This document shows, piece after piece, positions 25,161 through 35,768 of a stretch of 64,000 bases of DNA. Made by a program: the position numbers and the translations under genes. The first letter of the stretch is position 1, and each line of letters opens with the position of its first letter. The stretch is from positions 1-64,000 of the forward strand of contig NZ_CP024309.1 in NCBI RefSeq assembly GCF_002944405.1, given 5' to 3'. The DNA comes from Sinorhizobium fredii. GTDB taxonomy: Bacteria > Pseudomonadota > Alphaproteobacteria > Rhizobiales > Rhizobiaceae. The notes below the pieces were generated by a model, which was given only the letters and a program-made list of their open reading frames with translations, was not told where the DNA came from and made no database searches.

Positions 25161-26918
25161 TCAGTCAGCCCGCGCAAAGAGCTGGCGATCGCGAGCGCGC
25201 ACCGGATCGGTCCAGTCGCGCTCGAACCACGCCGCTTCGCCCGCCTCCGGTGGCAATTTCAATTCAAGAGGAGCGCCGGTTTCTTCTCCGTCTTCTGCCG
25301 CGACACGGAAACGATAATGGTCGTACATCCTGAGCGCCTCGATCATATAGCTGGTCGCAACTGTGCGGTCGCGGACGAGGACCAGATTTTCACCGTTCTC
25401 AAGGTCGGCCGGCTCCGAGAAATTATACGAGCCGAGATAGACCCGCGCCGTCGGCTTGTCGAAATCCAGGACCACGAATTTGTGGTGCATCCGCGTGCCG
25501 CGGTGATTGCCGTCGACACCGGCCAGGCCGGATGGTTCCGTCAGGAACGGAGGTGGGACGTTGCCCGTCAGGGCAGCGGCCCGGACAACGCGCCGACGAT
25601 TGTCGGGACTAAATACGGTCAGTCCGAGATTCTCGGCCTGGACCCGCCCGTCAGCAATGCCCATGACATGCACGTCCGGCTTTCGCAGCGCTCGTCCCAA
25701 CGCCGGTCCGATTGGTCCCCTGGTCGTCTGGCCAAGGAAAGCGAGCGAGAAGAAAACGCTCGAACCAGCTGCGTCAATGTCGGCGCCGATTTCATTTAGA
25801 AGACCATTGGCTTCGCTGTGAGGTGAAAAAGCAACCTTGGCGTCGACGCCGTCGAGTCCCAGGTCGTGCCAGCCTGCGGAACTACCAGTGGCTTTGAAAG
25901 CCGGCGCGCCAGCGGCAGAGAAGTAGTCCTCGAAGGCAGTAAAATAATCGCCGACCGCACTGGCGCTTTGAACAACGAGGCTGTTGTTCGACTGGACGTA
26001 GAAGCCTCGCCAACTGTGGTTCGTTGAACCATAGACGACTGTGTCGACGCCTCCTCCGCGGACCGCTATCGACTTGTGATGCTGGAGGTTCGCCATGTTC
26101 TGGCGCTTGACGTTTTCCGCACCGGCCGAGGCGATCAGCCGTTCGGCCGCACGGCTCTCCGGTGAGTGCGGGCGTCCATGTCCCTTGGTTCGCGCGCTGT
26201 CGTCAATGATGACCTTCAGGTTGGGTCCGAGTGCCTCCAATCGCTCCACCACTTCCGGAAGGTTGAGATCGTACGCAATGACGCGGACCTCTGCGCCTGT
26301 GTCGCGGGCGCGTTCGAGAAGCGAAAGCGTTTCCTTGCGCGCTTCGAACCCCATCCAGGCATAGGCGCGGTCAGCATCGGCATGAGTGGGCACGAAGTCC
26401 AGCCCCTGATCGCCATCCGGCGGGACAAGCGCGATCAAGGGCCCGCCCTCTGCGAAGTTGCGCACGAAGGATTGCGACGAGACATAACCGCGAGTGAAGG
26501 CGACGTTGAGCTTTCCGGGAATGGTCTCGCGCATCAGCGCGAGTTCCGCTTCTTGTGCCTCGCCAGGGCTGAGCGCGCGATCAGCACCCATGAACATCGG
26601 AATCACTCGATAAAGGAAGGCGCCCGGAAGATCGGCGTTGAAGGGAAAATGCACCCAGCGGAATTTCTGGATCGGGGCCTCGATTGTGCGAATGCCCTCA
26701 CCCGGGACCTCCTGGCCAGGAAAGCCGATGCGATTGCGTACGTTCTTGAAGACGTCGGTTCCTGGCTCGCGGTATCGAATCGCAAAGCCAACGAAATTCT
26801 CCGGCGGCCGGCCATTCTTCCAGTCCATTGCGAGAAGCAGCATGCCGTCGCCGCGATGGATTGTGAGAGAAAACGGTGCCGCCGCGTTCTTTCCTGTGAC
26901 CCGATAGTTCGTATCCAT
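25161..26918 (-). CDS. Phospholipase D-like domain protein
   Basis: A 585-aa protein starting MDTNYRVTGKN at 26918, where GGGGGGAC gives a strong ribosome site. Two PLD half-sites are visible: NLQHHKSIAVRGGG (HxK near residue ~290) followed by VYGSTNHSW, and RMHHKFVVLDFDKPTARVYL with GSYNFSE near residue ~505. The two HxK motifs form one active site in this superfamily (phosphodiesterases, nucleases and lipases). The first ~150 residues are a fibronectin-like or beta-rich N-terminal domain. The substrate cannot be told from sequence; no signal peptide is visible. Confidence 0.85.
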   Translation of the reverse strand: MDTNYRVTGKNAAAPFSLTIHRGDGMLLLAMDWKNGRPPENFVGFAIRYREPGTDVFKNVRNRIGFPGQEVPGEGIRTIEAPIQKFRWVHFPFNADLPGAFLYRVIPMFMGADRALSPGEAQEAELALMRETIPGKLNVAFTRGYVSSQSFVRNFAEGGPLIALVPPDGDQGLDFVPTHADADRAYAWMGFEARKETLSLLERARDTGAEVRVIAYDLNLPEVVERLEALGPNLKVIIDDSARTKGHGRPHSPESRAAERLIASAGAENVKRQNMANLQHHKSIAVRGGGVDTVVYGSTNHSWRGFYVQSNNSLVVQSASAVGDYFTAFEDYFSAAGAPAFKATGSSAGWHDLGLDGVDAKVAFSPHSEANGLLNEIGADIDAAGSSVFFSLAFLGQTTRGPIGPALGRALRKPDVHVMGIADGRVQAENLGLTVFSPDNRRRVVRAAALTGNVPPPFLTEPSGLAGVDGNHRGTRMHHKFVVLDFDKPTARVYLGSYNFSEPADLENGENLVLVRDRTVATSYMIEALRMYDHYRFRVAAEDGEETGAPLELKLPPEAGEAAWFERDWTDPVRARDRQLFARAD

Positions 26919-27039
26919 TAGCGTCCCCCCAGTTGACTGGCGGAAAACTATCACGGTTGTGCGACAGTATGGAGATGCCCGATAAAGTTTAAACGTAAAA
27001 TCCGCACATAGGCGCGTAAGTGAGTTCGGGCAATATTTA

Positions 27040-28123
27040 TCAGAGAGCAAGTACGAGCTGAGGTTTGTCTTCATCGTCTGCTTGATCAAGCGAGGAAAGC
27101 GTGACGCCCAGCAGCCGGATCCCCTTCGGAACAGGGAAGATCGGCGTGAGCAACTGCTCGATGATGCCGGAGATTTCAGCCGCGTTTGCTATGGGGTGTG
27201 CAGTGGTCTTGCTCCGAGTTATCTGCGTAAAATCCGCCCACTTCACTTTGAGTGTCACGGTCTTGCCGCGAATGCTGTTGGCTTCGCAATACCGCCAGAC
27301 CTTGTCGACGAGCGGCCGCAGGCCGGTGCGGGCAGCCTCAAGCTCATGGAGATCTTCGCCGAATGTGTCCTCGGCGCCGATCGATTTGCGAATGCGATCA
27401 GGCTTCACCTGCCGCTCATCAATGCCGCGGGCGATCCAGTAGAACCACGGTCCCGATTTCCCGAAATGCTGCTGCAGGAAGGGGAGAGTCTTTTCTTTGA
27501 GGTCGGCGCCTGTTTCGATGCCAAGCCGGTGCATCTTTTCGGCCGTCGCAGGCCCGACGCCATGGAATTTCTTGACAGGGAGGGCCTCGACGAAGGCCGG
27601 TCCGTTCTTCGGCGTGATCACCGCCTGTCCATTGGGCTTGTTGAGGTCGCTTGCCATCTTGGCGAGAAACTTGTTGTAGGAAATTCCGGCGGACGCGTTA
27701 AGGCCAGTCACCTGCTTGATCTTCGCCTTCCAGCGCGATCTCAGTGGCGATCTCCATGCCCTTGAGGTTCTCGGTGACATCGAGATAGGCTTCATCGAGC
27801 GACAGCGGCTCGATCAGCGGCGTGTATTCGGCAAAGATCTCGCGGATTTGCTGGGACACCGCCTTGTAGACATCGAAGCGCGGCGGCACGAAAATCAGGT
27901 CCGGGCACTTTCGCTTGGCGGTGACCGACGGCATAGCCGAATGAACGCCGTAGGCGCGCGCCTCGTAACTCGCGGCCGCGACGACGCCCCGCGCGGCGGA
28001 GCCGCCAACCGCAACTGGTTTGCCGCGCAGGTCTGGATTGTCGCGCTGCTCCACCGACGCATAAAACGCATCCATGTCCACATGGATGATTTTGCGAATG
28101 GGGATCGAGCTCATGTCGTTCAT
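27040..28123 (-). pseudogene. dinB: DNA polymerase IV (DinB), frameshifted
   Basis: The N-terminal part (28123 to about 27735) reads [20 protein letters not shown] and [13 protein letters not shown], with the catalytic Asp and Asp-Glu residues of Y-family polymerases. The C-terminal part continues in another frame as [20 protein letters not shown], then KKFHGVGPATAEKMHRLGI (helix-hairpin-helix) and the little-finger domain. The junction reads ATEIALE then (G)AKIKQ; relatives have Ile-Arg between, so about five bases look deleted near 27730-27736. As written, the polymerase is truncated. A sequencing error is possible. Confidence 0.85.
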
Positions 28124-28349
28124 GGCGGCTTTAGCGATGGCAAGGGAATCGGCGCATCACCGGAGGACCCGCGCCAAAACAAATAGGGAACATACCAGCC
28201 TTTACCGCGATATCAACTGTTCGACCGACCCGGACCCACCCGCCCCGCGAAACTACGGACCGCCGGCGGCGTTGTCATCCTGCGAGCATCGACGATCGGA
28301 AGGGACGCCGGCGCCGCTCCTCGTACGACTGGAAGGGTCCGCGAAACCA

Positions 28350-30986
28350 ATGGCCGATAATCTCTCGAAATACCGTGCCAAGCGCGATTTCAAGAAGACC
28401 AGCGAACCGAGCGGTGAGGCGCAGGTCAAGCCATCGAACCGCCGGCGGTTCGTGATCCAGAAGCACGACGCCACACGGCTCCATTATGATCTGCGGCTTG
28501 AACTCGACGGCGTGTTCAAGTCATGGGCGGTGACCAAGGGACCCTCGCTCGATCCGCATGACAAGCATCTCGCGGTCGAGGTCGAAGATCACCCGCTCGA
28601 CTATGGCGACTTCGAAGGCACGATTCCAAAGGGTCAATATGGCGGCGGCACGGTCATGCTGTGGGACCGCGGCTACTGGGAGCCGGAGGGTAGGAAATCA
28701 CCGGAAGAGGCCCTGAAGAAGGGCGACTTCAAGTTCACGCTTCATGGCAAGCGGCTGCACGGCAGCTTCGTCCTGGTCCGGATGCGCAACGACCGCGATG
28801 GCGGCAAGCGGACGAATTGGCTGCTGATCAAACATCATGACGAACATTCGGTTGAGGAAAACGGTGCGGCGGTGCTGGAGGAGAACGCGACCTCGATCGC
28901 TTCCGGCCGCAGCATGGATGAGATCGCCGAAGGCAAGGGCCGCAAGCCGAGACCGTTCATGATGGCGAAGGCGGATGTCGAGGCGGACGCCGTCTGGGAC
29001 AGTAAGCATGGTCTGGCGGCTGACGAGCGCAAGAAGAGATCACGCAAGGATATCGCGACTTCCACCACAGTCGACCTGCCGGATTTCATCGATCCGCAGC
29101 TTTGCGAGACGCTTTCGCGGCCGCCGGCTGGTGACGACTGGCTGCATGAGATCAAGTTCGACGGCTATCGGATCCAGATGCGGGTTGCCGACGGTAAGGT
29201 GACGCTGAAGACGCGCAAGGGGCTCGACTGGACCGCGAAATATCCAGAGATCGCCGACGCTGCATCCGAACTGCCCGATTGCATCATCGATGGCGAAATC
29301 TGCGCACTCGACGACAATGGCGCACCCGATTTCGCAGCACTCCAGGCCGCGCTCTCGGAAGGCAAGACGGGAAACCTTGTCTACTTCGCCTTCGACCTGC
29401 TCTTCGATGGCGGCGAGGACCTGCGGTCGATGCGATTGGTCGAGCGGAAGAAGCAGCTGCAAAAACTGCTTTCCGACGCGAGCGACGATCCCCGCATCCG
29501 CTACGTCGATCACTTCGAATCCGGCGGTGACGCGGTGCTCCGCTCCGCCTGCAAGCTGTCGCTCGAAGGTATCGTCTCCAAGCAGATGGATGCGCCCTAC
29601 CAGTCGGGCCGCACCGATACCTGGGCAAAGTCGAAATGCCGGGCCGGCCACGAAGTGGTGATCGGTGGCTATGCCAGGACCAACGGTAAATTTCGATCGC
29701 TCCTTGCCGGCGTGCACCGCGGCGATCACTTCGTCTATGTCGGCCGTGTCGGAACCGGCTACGGCGCGAAAAAAGTCGAGACGCTGCTGCCGAGACTGAA
29801 GGCGCTGGAGACGGCCAGATCGCCGTTCACCGGTATTGGCGCTCCGAAGAAGCAGGCCGAGGTTGTCTGGGTGAAGCCCGAGCTTGTCGCCGAAATCGAA
29901 TTCGAAGGTTGGACTGCTGACGGCCTTGTCCGTCAGGCCGCTTTCAAGGGGCTGCGCGAGGACAAGCCTGCGAAAGAGGTCGACGCTGAGAAGCCGGCGT
30001 CGCCCGCCAAGACAGATACCGCTGAACCTGTCGCAGCCGCCAGATACAAGCCTATCCGCAACAAAGGCGCGAAGGCAGAGGTCATGGGCGTCCTGATCTC
30101 CAGTCCCGACAAGCCACTCTGGCCGGACGCCGGCGATGGCGAGCCGGTCACAAAGGAGGACCTTGCCCGCTATCATGAATCTGTCGGCACCTGGCTCATC
30201 GATCATATCAGGGGTCGGCCCTGCTCGATCATTCGAGCGCCCGACGGTATTGGCGGCGAGCAGTTTTTCCAGCGCCATGCGATGCCCGGCACGTCGAACC
30301 TGCTCGACCTGGTGAAAGTTTTTGGCGACAAGAAGCCCTACCTTCAGATCGATCGGATCGAGGGGCTAGCGGCGATCGCCCAGATCGGCGGTATCGAATT
30401 GCATCCCTGGAACTGCGAACCCGGCAAGCCGGAAGTACCCGGCCGTCTGGTGTTCGACCTTGATCCTGGCCCCGACGTGCCTTTTGCTGCTGTGGTTTCG
30501 GCTGCCCGCGAGATGCGCGATCGGCTCGATGAGCTTGGCCTCGTCAGCTTCTGCAAGACAACCGGTGGCAAGGGCTTGCATGTCGTCACCCCGCTGGCCG
30601 TCAACAAGCGCAAGCCTCTTGCCTGGGCGGAGGCCAAGGGTTTCGCGCATGATGTTTGCCAGCAGATGGCGCGCGACAATCCCGACCTCTATTTGATCAA
30701 GATGAGCAAGAGCCTTCGCGGTGGCCGCATTTTCCTCGACTATCTCCGCAACGATCGGATGGCGACGGCGGTGGCGCCATTGTCGCCGCGCGCGCGGCCC
30801 GGCGCCACAGTCTCGATGCCGCTCAACTGGACACAGGTGAAATCCGATCTCGATCCGAAGCGATTTACCATCCGCACCGTGCCGGCCCTGCTTGCGAAAA
30901 CCACTGCCTGGCAGGACTATTGTGACGGCGAGCGTCCGCTCGAACAGGCGATCAAGCGCCTCGGAAAATCAAGACGGGCCGCATGA
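28350..30986 (+). CDS. ligD: Multifunctional NHEJ DNA ligase D
   Basis: An 878-aa protein, the usual LigD length, starting [20 protein letters not shown]. Order is phosphoesterase (residues ~20-190, [20 protein letters not shown]), ATP-dependent ligase (~230-540, catalytic Lys269 in EIKFDGYR), and AEP-type primase/polymerase (~590-870, [32 protein letters not shown]). This is the Pseudomonas/rhizobial domain order. With Ku it trims, fills and seals double-strand breaks. Ku genes lie 3-5 kb downstream on the opposite strand. It is divergent from dinB. Confidence 0.95.
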   Translation: MADNLSKYRAKRDFKKTSEPSGEAQVKPSNRRRFVIQKHDATRLHYDLRLELDGVFKSWAVTKGPSLDPHDKHLAVEVEDHPLDYGDFEGTIPKGQYGGGTVMLWDRGYWEPEGRKSPEEALKKGDFKFTLHGKRLHGSFVLVRMRNDRDGGKRTNWLLIKHHDEHSVEENGAAVLEENATSIASGRSMDEIAEGKGRKPRPFMMAKADVEADAVWDSKHGLAADERKKRSRKDIATSTTVDLPDFIDPQLCETLSRPPAGDDWLHEIKFDGYRIQMRVADGKVTLKTRKGLDWTAKYPEIADAASELPDCIIDGEICALDDNGAPDFAALQAALSEGKTGNLVYFAFDLLFDGGEDLRSMRLVERKKQLQKLLSDASDDPRIRYVDHFESGGDAVLRSACKLSLEGIVSKQMDAPYQSGRTDTWAKSKCRAGHEVVIGGYARTNGKFRSLLAGVHRGDHFVYVGRVGTGYGAKKVETLLPRLKALETARSPFTGIGAPKKQAEVVWVKPELVAEIEFEGWTADGLVRQAAFKGLREDKPAKEVDAEKPASPAKTDTAEPVAAARYKPIRNKGAKAEVMGVLISSPDKPLWPDAGDGEPVTKEDLARYHESVGTWLIDHIRGRPCSIIRAPDGIGGEQFFQRHAMPGTSNLLDLVKVFGDKKPYLQIDRIEGLAAIAQIGGIELHPWNCEPGKPEVPGRLVFDLDPGPDVPFAAVVSAAREMRDRLDELGLVSFCKTTGGKGLHVVTPLAVNKRKPLAWAEAKGFAHDVCQQMARDNPDLYLIKMSKSLRGGRIFLDYLRNDRMATAVAPLSPRARPGATVSMPLNWTQVKSDLDPKRFTIRTVPALLAKTTAWQDYCDGERPLEQAIKRLGKSRRAA

Positions 30987-31011
30987 TCGCGACAAGGTGC
31001 TGGCTCGGACC

Positions 31012-31863
31012 ATGACCGATGGACGAAGAAAGAAAGACGAACCTGCTTCTGCCGCGCGCGTGGGCGCGACGACCGACCTGCCGCATGACCGCATAACGCT
31101 CGCACGGTTTCGGGAGGCATTTCCACGGGCGCGCTGGAGCGACAGGCTGAATGCCGATAGATTCGCTGATGAGAAGGGCAGGGACGCGTTCGCCTTCGAT
31201 CCGATCCAAAGCCGCTACCTCACGGCGGCACCGACGGGCTTTCAGATCCGGACGCCCTATTCCCGCACAGTCGTCAACCAGATCCGGGAAATTTCGCACG
31301 CACGCTGGGGCGCCGATCGCCGGCTATGGACCGTCCCTTACCGCTCGTTCGATGAACTCCGGAAGCGATGGCTCAGGATCGAGGCGGCGGTCGAGCGCAG
31401 TGAGCCGGAAGCACGGCGGGCCCGGCGCGAAGCGATCAAGGAGACGGACGAAGACGAGGCATCCAAGGCGAGGATGAGGGAGCGCCGTCGGAAACGCTAT
31501 CCCATTCCTGCCGATGATGCTCCGCCCTCCGAGCGCGCCATCGGCACGCATGTCGGCGTCGTCTTCTTCATCGACACCGACGGCGAGCTGGCCGACCCGG
31601 CGACGGTCACCGCGTTCTACTTCCCCGCCGCGGATGGCGAGGAATATGTCTGGGCGTCCTGGCGACCGGGTTCACTGGAAGAATTGGTGACAACCTGGCC
31701 CGCACGCGGGCAACCGGAACAACGCGAGCGCGAGCGGGGCTGGTGGATGCCTGATCTGGAGGAGTTGCGGCTTGCGCGGCGCGACGCCAAGTCCAGGCGG
31801 CTGGCAAAAGAACGCAAGGACAAGAAGGATGTTTCCGGTGAAAGGCCAGCAGACAGCGCTTGA
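31012..31863 (+). CDS. Hypothetical protein with a HARP-like N-terminal motif
   Basis: About 283 aa from MTDGRRKKDEPASAA. The segment FQIRTPYSRTVVNQIREISH with ARWGADRRLWTVPYRSFDEL resembles the HARP-type pattern, in which a clamp of residues around an Arg-Trp motif binds DNA or nucleoprotein. The C-terminal part is charged and Arg-rich. It starts 26 bases after ligD on the same strand, so it is likely a co-transcribed NHEJ-island companion. Function inferred only from position. Confidence 0.6.
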   Translation: MTDGRRKKDEPASAARVGATTDLPHDRITLARFREAFPRARWSDRLNADRFADEKGRDAFAFDPIQSRYLTAAPTGFQIRTPYSRTVVNQIREISHARWGADRRLWTVPYRSFDELRKRWLRIEAAVERSEPEARRARREAIKETDEDEASKARMRERRRKRYPIPADDAPPSERAIGTHVGVVFFIDTDGELADPATVTAFYFPAADGEEYVWASWRPGSLEELVTTWPARGQPEQRERERGWWMPDLEELRLARRDAKSRRLAKERKDKKDVSGERPADSA

Positions 31864-32347
31864 GGAGTTCCGCAGCCTGCCGCCGATCGCGCCGCGCGAA
31901 ATGATCGGGCTTTGGAAAGGACACGGCATCCCGACGGGGCATCCGTTTGACGGTGTGCTCGAAAATCTTGGCTGGTTCGGCAAACGGTTCACGCCGGACA
32001 TGCGCGCCGATGCCTTGCTGTTTCGATCGGGAAACCGGCGACTGGTCGCGATTGATCCGAAATGGATCCCGCTTCGGCTGGCTTTGCGTTTTCACGAGGT
32101 TGGCAGAATGCGCGTCGCGCGAAACCTGTTTTCCTATCTCCAGCGCCGGCTGCGGGCGAAGGGTCCGGTCGCTTCCTTGAAGACAATGGTGTTTGGCGGC
32201 GTCGAGAGTGCGGCCATGGTCTATGACCACCAGCCGATCGTCGACCACTTCCGGCGGATCGATGCGGACAGGATCATGGGCGCGATGACCATCAGGAATG
32301 ACGACCGGATCTACTTCTTCGAACTCCAGCGCGTCGACGGACCTTGA
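31829..32347 (+). CDS. GXWXG/DUF4334 domain protein
   Basis: A 172-aa protein. The N-terminal GXWXG domain reads MIGLWKGHGIPTGHPFDGVL with LGWFGKRF. The C-terminal DUF4334 domain reads SLKTMVFGGVESAAMVYDHQ and IDADRIMGAMTI. The family is a small, widespread cytoplasmic protein of unknown role. I place the start at 31829, overlapping the previous gene by 35 bases. A strong hairpin terminator follows ~95 bases after its end. Confidence 0.8.
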   Translation: MFPVKGQQTALEEFRSLPPIAPREMIGLWKGHGIPTGHPFDGVLENLGWFGKRFTPDMRADALLFRSGNRRLVAIDPKWIPLRLALRFHEVGRMRVARNLFSYLQRRLRAKGPVASLKTMVFGGVESAAMVYDHQPIVDHFRRIDADRIMGAMTIRNDDRIYFFELQRVDGP

Positions 32348-32440
32348 AAACCGGGTAGCCGGTCATCATCTATCGGTGACCACCCGTATCGATGATCGCC
32401 TTGCCGAGCAGCTTGTCTGCCGCGCGGTCGTCCGGGTCCG

Positions 32441-32481
32441 ACAGGGCGCTCCCCGCAAGGGTCGAGCGCCCTGTTTTTTTT
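32441..32481 (+). terminator. Rho-independent terminator after the ligD operon
   Basis: A perfect 11-bp stem, ACAGGGCGCTC (32441-32451) with GAGCGCCCTGT (32464-32474), is followed by a run of T up to 32481. It ends the plus-strand ligD-HARP-like-DUF4334 transcript. Confidence 0.92.
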
Positions 32482-32567
32482 GTCGGCCGGGTTCCCCAAA
32501 TCTCGGTGGCGTCATACTGAGAACCATTTCCGTTCCTAAGGGTTCGCCACGTCAGGAGGTCCAAGCT

Positions 32568-32780
32568 ATGAAGCCTGAACAATTCCTTGAACGCTGGAAA
32601 TCGGAACATATCGACAGCGGCACGCAGCAGAGCGACGCATCAAGGCTGGTCGAGGATCTTCTCGCCGACGCGGAGAAGGAGGGCATCAGTCGCGACATGC
32701 TGGTGGAAGCGGCCGGCGGCGGGCTCGTCAACTATATCGTCGGCGCTATCAAAGAGGCGGTCGAGGAGGAGCTCTGGTAG
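32568..32780 (+). CDS. Small DUF768-like protein
   Basis: A 70-aa protein starting MKPEQFLERWKSEHID, with CAGGAGGT directly upstream, a near-perfect ribosome site. The body (SRLVEDLLADAEKEGISRDM, then LVNYIVGAIKEAVEEE) is a short helical pattern like the rhizobial DUF768 family: 'FLxxW', then 'LxxDAxxxGISRDxL'. Role unknown. It stands alone after the terminator and is convergent with the ligase gene. Confidence 0.75.
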   Translation: MKPEQFLERWKSEHIDSGTQQSDASRLVEDLLADAEKEGISRDMLVEAAGGGLVNYIVGAIKEAVEEELW

Positions 32781-32814
32781 CGGTCATTCGCGGCGCGGCT
32801 CGCCACCCTGCCTT

Positions 32815-33858
32815 TCAGAGGGTCGCCCGTTCGCTCATGTCAAACACCGCGGCGTTGTCCTGAACCTCGCGAAGGCCCTTGTAGGAGGCGGGGCGCAGGC
32901 TCCCGTCATGGGTCCAGCCGCGAAACTCGATCTCGGCGATCAAGGTCGGCTGGGCGAACACCAGGTTCTTGCCCTTGAGCGGCACGGCCGGCCGTTTGGT
33001 CTTGAGCTTGTCGAGAGTGGCGCGCAGGTATGCTGCGTCCTTCGTATTAAACCCGGTTCCGACCGAGCCGACGTATACCCAGTCATGACCTTTGCGGCCG
33101 GCGAGAAGCAGGCTGCCAAGCCCGCCGCGGGCAGTCAGCGACTGCTCGTAGCCGACGATCATGAAGCTTTCGCTCTGGACGCATTTGATCTTCAGCCAGT
33201 CGCCGGTGCGGCCGGAGCGATAGGGCCGATCCCGATGCTTGGCAATGATCCCCTCGAGCCCCATGGAGCAAGCCTTCTCGAGAAGTGCCGCGCCATCGCC
33301 ATAGACTTCCTCGGACAACTGGATTGCGCCGGGGGCGCCATCGAGAAAGTCCTCGAGCAGGTGCCGGCGGACCGAAAGTTCGGTTTCCGTCAGGTCATGG
33401 CCGTCGAAATAAAGTAGGTCGAACGCGAAAAACACGGACTCCGTCGACGAACGCTTGCCGCCGCGTCCGCCGAGCGAGCGCTGCAGCGCCCCGAAATCAG
33501 AGCGCCCCTCTTCGTCGAGCACGACGGCCTCGCCATCGAGGATGGCAGTCCCGACGCCGAGCTCGCTGGCGGCCTCGGCGATTGCCGGGAAACGATGCGT
33601 CCAGTCGTGGCCGCCGCGGGTGATGATCCTGACACCCTTCGGCTCGATATGAATGGCCAGGCGATAGCCGTCCCACTTCACTTCGAACGCCCAATCTGGC
33701 CCATTCGGCGGGACCGGCTTCAGGAGCGCCAGGCACGGCTCGATGCGCTCGGGCATCGGGTCGAACGGAAGGTTGGGTTGTGCCGGATCGCGCGGCCGGG
33801 CCGGTTTGGACTTGGCGACGGAATCGTCCTGCAGCAAAGGTTTGGCACGACGGCTCAT
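32815..33858 (-). CDS. ATP-dependent DNA ligase (LigD ligase-domain type)
   Basis: A 347-aa ligase, much shorter than LigD, containing only the ligase and OB domains. The catalytic Lys61 lies in WAFEVKWDGYRLAI; motif III-like VFFAFDLLYFDGHDL, motif IV-like EGIIAKHRD, and motif V-like GDWLKIKC are present. Such ligases act in NHEJ or base-excision repair with Ku in rhizobia. The start overlaps the stop of the Ku gene by four bases (ATGA), so the two are translationally coupled. Confidence 0.92.
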   Translation of the reverse strand: MSRRAKPLLQDDSVAKSKPARPRDPAQPNLPFDPMPERIEPCLALLKPVPPNGPDWAFEVKWDGYRLAIHIEPKGVRIITRGGHDWTHRFPAIAEAASELGVGTAILDGEAVVLDEEGRSDFGALQRSLGGRGGKRSSTESVFFAFDLLYFDGHDLTETELSVRRHLLEDFLDGAPGAIQLSEEVYGDGAALLEKACSMGLEGIIAKHRDRPYRSGRTGDWLKIKCVQSESFMIVGYEQSLTARGGLGSLLLAGRKGHDWVYVGSVGTGFNTKDAAYLRATLDKLKTKRPAVPLKGKNLVFAQPTLIAEIEFRGWTHDGSLRPASYKGLREVQDNAAVFDMSERATL

Positions 33859-34661
33859 TTGGTCGCCCGTTTCTCAGCCGCTACTGACTTCCGCAAGGCG
33901 TCCATGATGTTGACGACATTGCTCGGCGACGACGAAGATGCTGTCTTGCCCTTGGCCTTCTGCGGCTTCAACGCCTTCTTCTTGGCCGCGATGATTTCGA
34001 GCAGGCGCTCCTGGACCGGGTCGGCGACCATTTTCGGGCTCCAGTCCTTCGTCTGCTTTTTGATCAGCTGCTGGACCAGCGGCATCATTTCGGAATCCGC
34101 CTTTTCGTCGCCGATCGACTCGAAATAGCTGTCTTCATCGCGGACTTCGTCCCCATAGCGCAGGGTCCAGAGGACGATACCTTTGCCGCGTGGCTCGAGC
34201 ATGACGGCGCGCTCGCGTCGCGAGATCACCAGCCGGGATATGCCCACCATGCTCTGCGCCGCCATCGCATCGCGGATGACAGAAAATGCTTCCTGCCCGA
34301 CAGGATCGTTCGGGGAAAGATAATAGGGCGTGTCGAGCCAGATCCATTCGATGCTGTCGCGGGGCGTGAACGTCGAAATATCGATTGTCCTGGTGCTTTC
34401 GAGCGCCACGTTCTCAAGCTCCTCGTCCTCAAGGATGACGTATTCGTTCTCACCGCGCTGATAGCCTTTGACCTCATCCTCTTCCTTGACCTCTTTCCCG
34501 GTCACGGAGTCGACATAGCGGCTGACGACGCGGTTCTGGGTCTGGCGATTGAGCGTGTGGAAGCGGACCTTCTCGCGCTCGGAGATCGCCGGCATCATCT
34601 GCACCGGACAGGTGACCAGCGAGAGTTTGAGATAGCCTTTCCAATAGGGACGCAGGGCCAT
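33855..34661 (-). CDS. ku: Ku protein, copy 1
   Basis: A 268-aa bacterial Ku starting MALRPYWKGYLKLSLVTCPV. Core blocks include EREKVRFHTLNRQTQNRVVS, DPVGQEAFSVIRDAMAAQSM and YFESIGDEKADSEMMPLVQQ. Bacterial Ku forms a ring homodimer that threads onto DNA ends and recruits LigD. The C-terminus is Lys-rich (KKALKPQKAKGKTASSS), as expected for DNA threading. It lies 12 bp after the second ku gene and overlaps the ligase start, forming the operon ku2-ku1-ligase. Confidence 0.95.
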   Translation of the reverse strand: MALRPYWKGYLKLSLVTCPVQMMPAISEREKVRFHTLNRQTQNRVVSRYVDSVTGKEVKEEDEVKGYQRGENEYVILEDEELENVALESTRTIDISTFTPRDSIEWIWLDTPYYLSPNDPVGQEAFSVIRDAMAAQSMVGISRLVISRRERAVMLEPRGKGIVLWTLRYGDEVRDEDSYFESIGDEKADSEMMPLVQQLIKKQTKDWSPKMVADPVQERLLEIIAAKKKALKPQKAKGKTASSSSPSNVVNIMDALRKSVAAEKRATK

Positions 34662-34673
34662 GGCGACCTCCGA

Positions 34674-35570
34674 TTAGCCGGCTCGCCGCGCCGGCGTCTG
34701 AGACTGCTTTGCTTTCGCCGCGGGCTTGGCTGCCTTCTGGCGGCCGGCGCCGCGGTTGGCATTGGCGGCAGTGCGCTTTGGTTTCGTCTCTTTCGCACCT
34801 ATGCCGGCGCTCTCGCGCAGGGCCTGCAGGAGATCGCTGGGTTTGGAAGCGACCGGAGCCTTCTTCTTCGGCAGCGCGCGGCCTTCGATCTTGGCTTTCA
34901 CCAATTCGGCGACGGCGGCCTCATAGCGGTCGTCGAAGGTACTGGCATCGAAACTGCCCTTCTTGGTGCCGATGATGTGCTCGGCGAGCTCAAGCATTTC
35001 CCCTTCAATCTTCATGTCCGGCATGTCGTCGAAAGCCTTCTCCGACGAGCGCACCTCGTAGTCGAAGTTCAGCGTCGAGGCGATCAGGCCCTTGCCGTGG
35101 GCGCGGATGAGCACGGTGCGCATCCGGCGGAACAGCACCGTCCGGGCAATGGCTGCGACACCTTGCTTTTTCATGCCGTCGCGCAGGAGCAGGAACGCGT
35201 CCCGGCCCATCTTGTCGGGCGCCAGGTAATAAGGCTTGTCGAAATATGTTGTGTCGATCTGCGAGCAGGGGATGAAGGCGTCGATGACAAGGGTCTTGTC
35301 GCTGTCGGGTATGGCGGCGGCGACCTCGTCGGCTTCGAGCACGACATATTGGCCGTTCTCGACCTCGTAGCCTTTGACCTGGTCCTCGCGCTCGACCGGA
35401 TCACCGGTTTCGCTGTCGATGAACTCCCGCTTGACCCGATTGCCTGTCTTGCGATTGAGCGTATTGAAGGCGATGCGCTCTGAGGATGATGCGGCCGTAT
35501 AAAGCGCCACCGGACAGGTCACTTCTTCGAACTTGATATAGCCTTTCCAATTCGCTCTTGGCCCAGCCAT
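34674..35570 (-). CDS. ku: Ku protein, copy 2
   Basis: A 298-aa Ku starting MAGPRANWKGYIKFEEVTCP at 35570; the upstream in-frame extension has no family match. Core blocks: ERIAFNTLNRKTGNRVKREF, MGRDAFLLLRDGMKKQGVAA and AFDDMPDMKIEGEMLELAEH. The C-terminal tail is long and very Lys/Ala-rich, ending ...QTPARRAG. Rhizobia often carry two or more Ku paralogues that can form heterodimers. First gene of the ku2-ku1-ligase operon. Confidence 0.95.
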   Translation of the reverse strand: MAGPRANWKGYIKFEEVTCPVALYTAASSSERIAFNTLNRKTGNRVKREFIDSETGDPVEREDQVKGYEVENGQYVVLEADEVAAAIPDSDKTLVIDAFIPCSQIDTTYFDKPYYLAPDKMGRDAFLLLRDGMKKQGVAAIARTVLFRRMRTVLIRAHGKGLIASTLNFDYEVRSSEKAFDDMPDMKIEGEMLELAEHIIGTKKGSFDASTFDDRYEAAVAELVKAKIEGRALPKKKAPVASKPSDLLQALRESAGIGAKETKPKRTAANANRGAGRQKAAKPAAKAKQSQTPARRAG

Positions 35571-35768
35571 GACCCTGTACTCCCGACGCAACTCAAGCGA
35601 TTCAAGCGAATCAGCGGCGAATCGTTCCGAGTCGAAACGAATCATTTTTCAATAACTTAGCTGCGATCGCGTGCTCGTTTTGCGAGTCCCTGCTAGAGTC
35701 CTGATTCGGTGCATCTTTTCGGGGCCGCGCGCGTTTTCTTGGAGGAACAACTGCAAGGGAGTCTCGTC

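Noticed and set aside
29040..30278. Minus-strand 412-aa frame inside ligD
   Set aside because: Antisense to the ligase and polymerase domains; codon-position bias belongs to ligD.
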